From: an uncultured Rhodocyclaceae bacterium
GTDB taxonomy: Bacteria; Pseudomonadota; Gammaproteobacteria; Burkholderiales; Rhodocyclaceae
NCBI GenBank assembly: GCA_934271525.1
Contig: CAKQRL010000025.1
Span: 1-10,546 of the forward strand
Reading direction: 5' to 3'
Length of the DNA: 10,546 bases
This document shows, piece after piece, positions 5,668 to 10,546 of the stretch. Position numbers and translations under genes: made by a program. The notes below the pieces were generated by a model. The model was not told where the DNA came from. It was given only the letters and a program-made list of their open reading frames with translations, and made no database searches. The stretch's first letter is position 1, and each line of letters starts with the position of its first letter.

Positions 5668-7565
5668 TTTTAAACAAATTTTTGCTTTTGCCGCGCCGCC
5701 AAAAACAAATTGTTGCCCTTGTTATTGATGTGGCGTTGTTGTGGCTTGCTTTTTATTCTGCGCTTGTTTTGCGTTTTGAAAATCCATTGCCGCCAGTAAG
5801 TCCGTATTTTTGGCAACTTTTTTGTGCGCCTTTTGTATCTTTGCCATTTTTCATCAAATTAGGCTTATACCGCGCGGTTGTGCGGTATATGGAAGACAAG
5901 GTCGTGTTGGTTGTGGTTGTTGGCACATCGCTTGGTGTGGTTTGTTTGGCTGCTTTTTCCGCTTGGATGCACACACCAATTTCCCGTGGGGTTTTTATCA
6001 TTTATTGGTTGTTGGCTATTGTTTATGTTGGTGCCACGCGATTTTTGGCGCGGGCTTATTTTTTGCGCGCCGAACGCGCTGAAATTCAAAAACGCATCGC
6101 CATTTTTGGCGCGGGCAGGGCTGGAATGCAGTTGGCTTATGCCTTGCGCGCTTCTCGCAAGGCAGCGCCTGTTGCGTTTTTTGATGAAAACGAATCTTTG
6201 CAAAAAATGGAAGTGGCAGCAATTCAAGTTTTTGCGCCGCAAAAAATAGTGGAGATTATTAAAACTAAAAAAATAGATGAAATTTGGGTTGCTATTCCAT
6301 CGGCTTCCAAAGCGCGCCGCGCCAAAATTTTGGAGGAATTGTGCAAACTACCTTGCCGCGTGCGGGTGATGCCATCCGTTGCCGATATGGCAGAAGATTC
6401 AGGCATCAACGCCATTCGCGATGTGGAAATTGAAGATTTGTTGGGGCGGGAATCGGTGGTGCCAGACGAATCTTTATTAAAAGAACCGATTGAGGGCAAA
6501 TCTGTGTTGGTCTCGGGCGCGGGCGGCTCCATTGGCTCGGAGTTGTGCCGACAAATTTTGGCAGAAAAACCCGCCGTTTTGGTGTTGGTGGAGCAAAATG
6601 AATTTGCGCTTTATGCCATTGAAAAAGAATTGCGCCAAAAGGCTGGCAGCGTTGAAGTGGTTGCCGTTTTGGGGTCGGTTTTAAACCAAGAACGCATGTC
6701 GGTGTTGATGCGTGCTTTTGCCGTGAATGTTGTCTACCACGCCGCCGCTTACAAACACGTGCCGCTTGTGGAACACAATCCTGTGGAAGGTTTGCACAAT
6801 AATGTTATCGGCACTTTGCGCTTGGCAAGGGCGGCTCAAAAAGCCCAAGTTGCCGATTTTGTTTTGATTTCCACCGACAAAGCCGTTCGCCCAACCAACA
6901 TTATGGGCGCTTCCAAACGCTTGGCAGAGTTGGTGTTGCAAGCGCTTGCCAAAACCGCCACCACGCGATTTTCTATGGTGCGTTTTGGCAATGTTTTGGG
7001 TTCTTCTGGTTCGGTTGTGCCTTTGTTTCGTGAACAAATTGCCAAGGGCGGACCTATCACTTTAACGCATCCCGATATCACGCGTTTTTTTATGACCATT
7101 CCTGAGGCCGTGCAACTGGTTATTCAAGCAGGCGCTATGAGCAGACGGCATAATGAAACGGGCGTGGTCTATGTTTTGGATATGGGCGAACCCATCAAAA
7201 TTTACGATTTGGCACTCAAAATGTTGCATTTGAGCGGACTTTCTTTAAAAACAAAAGAAAATCCAAAAGGCGACATTGAAATCAAAATCATCGGTTTGCG
7301 CCCGGGTGAAAAATTGTTTGAAGAATTGTTAATTGGTGAAAACGTGCAAAAAACCGAACATCCATTGATTATGAAAGCCAGTGAATATGCTTTGGAATCT
7401 GAAGAATTGTTTCATAAAATCAATCAGATGGAAGAATACGCCCGCCAATTTTATTATGAAAAAATCATTGCGCTTTTGAGCCAAACCGTTCGCGAATACC
7501 AAACCACGCGCCACGATGATGCGCTTTTGCTTTGGCAAACCTTGCAACACGCCAAAAACAAATAA
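5664..7565 (+). CDS. Membrane UDP-HexNAc 4,6-dehydratase, WbpM/PglF type
   Basis: 633 residues, usual for the long WbpM/PglF/CapD family, which turns UDP-GlcNAc into UDP-2-acetamido-2,6-dideoxy-4-keto-hexose. Four hydrophobic stretches (about 15-36, 47-67, 79-100 and 108-125) form the membrane part. A first Rossmann-like domain follows, with IFGAGRAG at 147-154, then the catalytic domain with GAGGSIGSE at 285-293, YHAAAYKHVPLVE near 358-370, STDKAVRPTNIMGASKR at 403-419 and LRPGEKLFEELL near 545-556. The catalytic pair is Met414-Lys418, as in WbpM-type enzymes where Met replaces the SDR tyrosine. The start is TTG at 5664, overlapping the previous stop, eight bases after AAGGGG. I leave the symbol open because wbpM, pglF and capD are used for the same family. 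Substrate UDP-GlcNAc is known for the family and inferred here. Confidence 0.93.
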   Translation: MILNKFLLLPRRQKQIVALVIDVALLWLAFYSALVLRFENPLPPVSPYFWQLFCAPFVSLPFFIKLGLYRAVVRYMEDKVVLVVVVGTSLGVVCLAAFSAWMHTPISRGVFIIYWLLAIVYVGATRFLARAYFLRAERAEIQKRIAIFGAGRAGMQLAYALRASRKAAPVAFFDENESLQKMEVAAIQVFAPQKIVEIIKTKKIDEIWVAIPSASKARRAKILEELCKLPCRVRVMPSVADMAEDSGINAIRDVEIEDLLGRESVVPDESLLKEPIEGKSVLVSGAGGSIGSELCRQILAEKPAVLVLVEQNEFALYAIEKELRQKAGSVEVVAVLGSVLNQERMSVLMRAFAVNVVYHAAAYKHVPLVEHNPVEGLHNNVIGTLRLARAAQKAQVADFVLISTDKAVRPTNIMGASKRLAELVLQALAKTATTRFSMVRFGNVLGSSGSVVPLFREQIAKGGPITLTHPDITRFFMTIPEAVQLVIQAGAMSRRHNETGVVYVLDMGEPIKIYDLALKMLHLSGLSLKTKENPKGDIEIKIIGLRPGEKLFEELLIGENVQKTEHPLIMKASEYALESEELFHKINQMEEYARQFYYEKIIALLSQTVREYQTTRHDDALLLWQTLQHAKNK

Positions 7566-7604
7566 CATTACAATGCTTTTTTTTAACTTTGAAAAGGACT
7601 TCAA

Positions 7605-8108
7605 ATGCCAAACATTACTTTTGCCGGCAAGGCTTTGACTTTGGAAGGCACGCCACAAATCGTGGGCAACATTGCGCCCGACTTTACCTTGTTGGACAAA
7701 AATTTGAACAAAAAATCGCTCAAAGACTTCAAAGAAAAGGTGATTATCATCAGCGTGGTGCCGTCTTTGGATACGCCGGTGTGCGATGCGCAAACCCGCC
7801 GTTTTAATGAAGAAGCGGCAAAATTGCCGAATGTAAAAATTTTGACCATCTCTGCCGACTTGCCTTTTGCACAAGCGCGTTGGTGCGGCGCTGCGGGCAT
7901 TACGGCAAATGAAACCTTATCTGACCATTTGAACACCAATTTTGGTTTAGCCTATGGCTTGTTGGTTAAAGAATTGCGGCTTTTAGCCCGCGCGGTTTTG
8001 GTTTTAAATGCCGAGCGGCGCATTGTTTATCAAGAAGTCGTGCCCGAGATGACTAATCCTGTCAATTTTGACGCCGCACTTGCTTGCGCCAAAAAGGCAT
8101 TGGGATAG
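7605..8108 (+). CDS. tpx: Thiol peroxidase Tpx (atypical 2-Cys peroxiredoxin)
   Basis: 167 residues, matching E. coli Tpx (168). Tpx reduces hydrogen peroxide and alkyl hydroperoxides with electrons from thioredoxin. The peroxidatic cysteine is Cys60 in PSLDTPVCDAQTRRF, with Thr57 beside it. The resolving cysteine is Cys94 in FAQARWCGAAG, the spacing that makes the intramolecular disulfide of this subfamily. Arg129 in LLARAVLVLN completes the active site. There is no signal peptide in my reading, so it is probably cytosolic. The ATG has AAAAGGA six bases upstream. The gene lies 39 bases past the dehydratase stop with no terminator between; TACAAT at 7569-7574 could be a -10, but no -35 lies at a good distance, so read-through from the glycan genes is likely. 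The gene is unrelated to its operon neighbours by function. Confidence 0.96.
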   Translation: MPNITFAGKALTLEGTPQIVGNIAPDFTLLDKNLNKKSLKDFKEKVIIISVVPSLDTPVCDAQTRRFNEEAAKLPNVKILTISADLPFAQARWCGAAGITANETLSDHLNTNFGLAYGLLVKELRLLARAVLVLNAERRIVYQEVVPEMTNPVNFDAALACAKKALG

Positions 8109-8118
8109 TTTTAATTTT

Positions 8119-8172
8119 TTTCCACGGTAAACCAAATATTTTTTTGAAAAAATAAAAGGTTTACCGTGGAAT
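8119..8172. repeat. Full copy of the dispersed palindrome between convergent tpx and dnaQ
   Basis: The arms TTCCACGGTAAACC (8120-8133) and GGTTTACCGTGGAA (8158-8171) are perfectly complementary over 14 bp. The core is seven T, G, six A, followed by TAAAAGG. It fills nearly all of the 68 bases between two converging stops. Over its 48 central bases it matches the reverse complement of the copy at 10404-10451 with three differences by hand alignment. It could stall transcripts from both sides, but A-rich rather than T-rich DNA follows the stem on both strands, so it is not a textbook bidirectional terminator. Confidence 0.9.
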
Positions 8173-8176
8173 TGAA

Positions 8177-8890
8177 TTATAAGTTTTGCCAAAGGCAAGC
8201 GTTTTCGGTTTTTTTTGCAATGGCATTTAGAATGGCTTCGTGCGCTTGAATTTCATCACTGTTTGCCAAAATAATTTTGGTTTTTTGAAATGCCTCAGCT
8301 GCCATTTCGTCTGGCATTTGGGCTTGTTGCGGCAAGGTTTTAGTGGCGCTCAGAGTTTCAAAACTAAAACTTTCTTGGCCGCGCGTTAGCGCCAAATAAA
8401 CCTTTGCCAATAATTCGCTATCAATTAACGCGCCGTGCATTGTGCGGTTTTTGCGGTTGATTTTAAAATAATCGCAAAGGTGGTCAAGCGAATAACCTTT
8501 GCCCGGCAAGGTTTTTTTGGCAAGGGCGATGGAATCGGTGATTTTCTCTGCCACGTTCTCCAAACTCGGTTTGTTGGCGCGCGCCAATTCCATATTTAAA
8601 AATGAAACGTCAAAGGCAGCGTTGTGGATGATAAGTTCCGCACCGTTGATAAACTCCAAAAAATCATCAACCACCGTGGCAAATAGCGGTTCATTTTTTA
8701 AGCGTTCGGTTGTTAAACCGTGGATGCGCACCGATTCAGCAGGCACGTCGCGCTCGGGGTTCAAATAGCAGTGGAAAGTGTGTTCGGTAACGCGCCGATT
8801 TTGAATTTCCACCGCACCGATTTCAATAATGCGGTCGCCTTTATCTGGATAAAGTCCGGTGGTTTCTGTATCTAATGCAATTTGTCTCAT
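8177..8890 (-). CDS. dnaQ: DNA polymerase III epsilon subunit, 3'-5' proofreading exonuclease
   Basis: 237 residues, close to E. coli epsilon (243). It removes misincorporated bases within the PolIII core. The DEDDh residues are all present: Asp7 and Glu9 in LDTETTGL (Exo I), Asp94 in HNAAFDVSFL (Exo II), and His152 and Asp157 in HGALIDSELLAKVYL (Exo III). GDRIIEIGAVE near 18-28 and HGLTTE near 57-62 are also typical. The C-terminal tail, which ties epsilon to the alpha subunit, is present but diverged. Start: ATG at 8888-8890, since MRQIALDTETTGL is the standard N-terminus. No ribosome site precedes it; the upstream bases are the core of a half repeat. rnhA, the common neighbour of dnaQ, is not next to it. 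It lies 51 bases downstream of pmbA and may share its transcript. Confidence 0.95.
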   Translation of the reverse strand: MRQIALDTETTGLYPDKGDRIIEIGAVEIQNRRVTEHTFHCYLNPERDVPAESVRIHGLTTERLKNEPLFATVVDDFLEFINGAELIIHNAAFDVSFLNMELARANKPSLENVAEKITDSIALAKKTLPGKGYSLDHLCDYFKINRKNRTMHGALIDSELLAKVYLALTRGQESFSFETLSATKTLPQQAQMPDEMAAEAFQKTKIILANSDEIQAHEAILNAIAKKTENACLWQNL

Positions 8891-8927
8891 TTTTTCAAAA
8901 AAATAAAAGGTTTACCGTGGATTTTTG
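8891..8927 (+). repeat. Half copy of the dispersed palindrome between dnaQ and pmbA
   Basis: From the dnaQ start codon outward (plus strand) it reads TTTTTCAAAAAAATAAAAGG, then TTTACCGTGGATTTTTG. This is core plus right arm, with the other arm missing. The stretch matches the right half of the copy at 8119-8172 almost exactly. On the coding strand of dnaQ the core abuts the ATG, so the gene's leader is made of repeat sequence and has no Shine-Dalgarno motif. Confidence 0.85.
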
Positions 8928-8941
8928 CGGTTTGTTAGAAC

Positions 8942-10261
8942 TCAATTGGCCACAGTCATCGTTTCAATCAAAAGCGAAGGCGTTGATTTTGCGCCTCGCA
9001 CCAAAACGTCATTGCCTACTGCTGCGATGTTTAAAAACATATCTTGCAAATTGCCAGCGATGGTAATTTCTTCAACAGGGTGTTGGATTTCGCCGTTTTC
9101 CACCCAAAATCCGCACGCCCCGCGCGAATAATCGCCCGTGATTAAATTGACGCCTTGCCCCAATAATTCGGTGATGAGAACGCCTTTGTGCATTTTTTTG
9201 ATAAGCGATTCAAAGGAATCATCGCCCGCATCAATTGCCAAATTATGCACGCCGCCGGCGTGCCCGGTTGGTTTTTCGTTTAATTTTCGGGCGCTGTAAG
9301 CAGATAAAAAATAAGATTGCAAAATGCCTTCATCCACAATTTTTTGCGTGCGCGTGGCAACACCTTCATCATCAAAGGATGAAGAGGACAAACGCTCCAC
9401 CAAAAAAGGATTTTCAGAAATGCTAACAATCGGCGAAAAAATCCGCTCGCCTTTTTTGTTCAATAAAAAACTCGCCCCGCGATACAAATTGCCGCCAGAT
9501 GCCGCACCTATAAAATGCGCGAGCAAACTTGCTGCCGCGCTGTTTTCAAACAAAACGGGGTAAGCGTTGGTTCGGATTTTTTTAGGATTCAAACGTTTTA
9601 AAGCACGCGCGGCGGCGGTTTTTCCTATTGATTCGACTTGTTGCAATTTATCCAAATTGCAATGCGAATCAAACCAAAAATCGCGTTGCATGGCGTTGTT
9701 TTCTTCGGCAATAACGGCGGCAGAGATGGAATAACGCGAATAAGGAAAACCCGCGCAAAAGTTATGCGTGTGGGCAGAAATAAAAAAACCTTGGGAAGTG
9801 GAAAAATTCGCGCCTTCTGAATTTATTATGCGTGAATCAATAGAAAAAGCCGCATCTTCTGCCGTTTTGGCATAAGCAATGGCTGAATCCATCGGCAAAT
9901 CCACAGGATGATTTTGTTTTAAATCGGGAAAATCGCGGCAAATAAATTCTGCATCGGGCAAACCCGCGCAATCGTCATCCGCGCCGAATTTGGCAATGGC
10001 AAGGGCGGCATCCACGCTTTCTTTTAAGGCGGGCTGGGTCAAAATGCTGCACGTGGCGGCGGCGCGTTTTTTGCCTAAAAAAACGGCAACGCCGGCGGAT
10101 TGTTCCTGCGCGTATTCCAAGTTTTCAACATTGCCACAACGCACGCTTGCGGACTGCCCGATGGAAACCGACAAATCCACTGCGGCATCTGATGCGCCTT
10201 TTGTTTTGGCATAAGCCAAAATGTCGTTTGCCAAACTTTTTAAATCGTCCAAAGAAAGCAT
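8942..10261 (-). CDS. pmbA: PmbA/TldE, non-catalytic-type subunit of the TldD/TldE protease
   Basis: 439 residues, near the 450 of E. coli TldE (PmbA). With TldD it forms a metalloprotease that trims peptides such as microcin B17 precursor and unfolded CcdA. The TldE layout is clear: an N-terminal domain with GASDAAVDLSVSIGQSASVR and AGVAVFLGKKRAAA, then a C-terminal domain with SGGNLYRGASFLL, SSSSFDDEGVATRTQKIVDEG and LQSYFLSAYSARKLNEKPTGHAGG, and ENGEIQHPVEEITIAGNLQDMF before the end. I see no HExxxH metal site, as expected because that lies in TldD. TldD is not in this window. Start is ATG at 10259-10261, in an A/T-rich leader without a clear ribosome site. The neighbour yjgA (darP), commonly divergent from pmbA in betaproteobacteria, is absent here. 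No terminator separates it from dnaQ. Confidence 0.94.
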   Translation of the reverse strand: MLSLDDLKSLANDILAYAKTKGASDAAVDLSVSIGQSASVRCGNVENLEYAQEQSAGVAVFLGKKRAAATCSILTQPALKESVDAALAIAKFGADDDCAGLPDAEFICRDFPDLKQNHPVDLPMDSAIAYAKTAEDAAFSIDSRIINSEGANFSTSQGFFISAHTHNFCAGFPYSRYSISAAVIAEENNAMQRDFWFDSHCNLDKLQQVESIGKTAAARALKRLNPKKIRTNAYPVLFENSAAASLLAHFIGAASGGNLYRGASFLLNKKGERIFSPIVSISENPFLVERLSSSSFDDEGVATRTQKIVDEGILQSYFLSAYSARKLNEKPTGHAGGVHNLAIDAGDDSFESLIKKMHKGVLITELLGQGVNLITGDYSRGACGFWVENGEIQHPVEEITIAGNLQDMFLNIAAVGNDVLVRGAKSTPSLLIETMTVAN

Positions 10262-10401
10262 AAAATTTTGCTTTAAAAAAAGCCGTTATCATAGCGGAAA
10301 TAAACGCTGCCCGCCTTGCCAAAAACTTGTTGTGAAAGTTGTTGTGCATTGTTCGCCTAGTCGGCGGCATCTGCGCAAAAAACACACATAAAAAAACATT
10401 T
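10262..10401 (-). other. Upstream region of pmbA
   Basis: No gene is supported here. TATGAT on the minus strand (10288-10293) is a possible -10 about 30 bases before the pmbA start, but the best -35 candidate, TTGGCA (10317-10322), is 23 bases away, too far. A short GC-rich inverted repeat, CGCC and GGCG around 10354-10366, is the only structure. Reading frames that cross it are extensions of shadows inside pmbA. Confidence 0.3.
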
Positions 10402-10453
10402 TTCCACGGTCAACCTTTTATTTTTTCAAAAAAATATTTTGTTCACCGTGGAT
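10402..10453. repeat. Full copy of the dispersed palindrome upstream of pmbA
   Basis: Arms TCCACGGTCAAC (10403-10414) and GTTCACCGTGGA (10441-10452) pair with one C/C clash at the variable position. The core is TTTTTTTCAAAAAAA. It lies between the end of an unknown minus-strand gene and pmbA. In reverse orientation it aligns over 48 bases with the copy at 8122-8169 with three differences, so those two are the closest pair in the window. Confidence 0.88.
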
Positions 10454-10465
10454 TTTTGTTGATTT

Positions 10466-10546
10466 TTAGAATTTAATGCCGCCTTTGAAGTCTGCGCCGT
10501 AGGCGCGGTAGCGGTCAATGCCGTTTGATGATGTTTCATAATCCAC
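10466..10546 (-). CDS. C-terminal end of an unidentified protein (partial)
   Basis: Only 26 codons and the stop (TAA at 10466-10468) are inside the window; the gene continues past the right edge. The visible end reads SSNGIDRYRAYGADFKGGIKF. I do not recognise it. The final phenylalanine, with alternating polar and nonpolar residues before it, is compatible with the last beta strand of an outer membrane protein, but the match is weak. Codon choice fits its neighbours, and the stop is 13 bases from a repeat copy, as with other gene ends here. It is on the same strand as pmbA and dnaQ and could be the first visible gene of that run, though the repeat and 200-base gap argue for separate transcription. 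Confidence 0.55.
   Translation of the reverse strand: MDYETSSNGIDRYRAYGADFKGGIKF

Noticed and set aside
5664..5669. TTG start of the dehydratase as a sign of a frameshift or misassembly
   Set aside because: A strong AAGGGG at the right distance and the overlap with the previous stop are normal for a coupled gene pair.
5865..6249. Overlapping frames on both strands inside the membrane domain of the dehydratase
   Set aside because: The dehydratase frame continues through with family motifs on both sides; the others are side effects of its GC-poor membrane codons.
7329..7874. Long minus-strand frame across the end of the dehydratase and tpx
   Set aside because: It is a shadow of two conserved genes on the plus strand, has no ribosome site and its residues look like reversed codon bias.
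8119..8172. The palindrome as a classical bidirectional intrinsic terminator
   Set aside because: The stem is good but A-rich, not T-rich, sequence follows it on both strands; compare the true terminators at 143-172 and 812-846.
8713..8722. AAACCGTGGATG inside dnaQ as another repeat arm
   Set aside because: It encodes part of the conserved IHGLT segment and has no core nearby; CCGTGG at 2757, 4413 and 5985 is likewise coding and isolated.
8942..10261. PmbA as an inactive or truncated protease because it lacks HExxxH
   Set aside because: TldE family members normally lack the metal site, and the length and C-terminal domain are intact.
10125..10385. Minus-strand frame starting upstream of pmbA
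   Set aside because: Most of it overlaps pmbA in another frame, it lacks a ribosome site and the protein is basic and low-complexity.
41..10453. The repeats as a CRISPR array
   Set aside because: Copies are spread over 10 kb at irregular distances, are palindromic across their whole length and flank genes rather than spacers.

Overview
The window looks like an ordinary stretch of chromosome from a betaproteobacterium, most likely a low-GC member of the Burkholderiales or a near relative. The evidence is two phasins of the betaproteobacterial Phasin_2 type, a complete ubiU-ubiV-ubiT set, a proteobacterial thiol peroxidase, a PolIII-epsilon-type exonuclease and PmbA/TldE. The DNA is AT-leaning, with many A and T runs, and TTG is used heavily for leucine. 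I could not assign a genus. I saw no tRNA, rRNA, CRISPR array, transposase or phage gene.

Layout. Positions 1-140 hold a compound palindromic repeat. Positions 143-1600 hold two phasin paralogues on the minus strand. Each has its own intrinsic terminator, and the upstream one has a good sigma70-like promoter with a PhaR/PhbF-like palindrome just downstream of the likely start point. Positions 1773-8108 hold seven tightly packed plus-strand genes that could form one transcript: ubiU, ubiV and ubiT (oxygen-independent ubiquinone biosynthesis), then an NAD-dependent sugar epimerase/reductase, a monotopic phosphoglycosyl transferase and a WbpM/PglF-type UDP-HexNAc 4,6-dehydratase (surface glycan initiation), then tpx (thiol peroxidase). 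Convergent to these are dnaQ (8890 to 8177) and pmbA (10261 to 8942) on the minus strand. The last 27 codons of an unidentified minus-strand gene enter at the right edge.

How the genes work together. The phasins point to polyhydroxyalkanoate granules. UbiUVT points to making ubiquinone without oxygen. The glycan trio fits making a UDP-N-acetyl-6-deoxyhexosamine and loading it onto undecaprenyl phosphate to start an O-antigen or capsule repeat. Tpx handles peroxides. Together they suggest a PHA-storing, Gram-negative bacterium that moves between oxic and anoxic conditions.

The least explained feature is a dispersed palindrome of about 50 bp. Its arms read GTTNACCGTGG (or the complement) and surround a core like TTTTTTTCAAAAAA. 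Seven copies or half copies occur in 10.5 kb, one at almost every junction between unrelated genes. Four have both arms. Three are half elements (core plus one arm) cut off exactly at a neighbouring gene boundary. In two of these the arm's GTG is the likely start codon of the next gene (ubiV and the epimerase). In the third the core runs into the ATG of dnaQ. I do not recognise this family.
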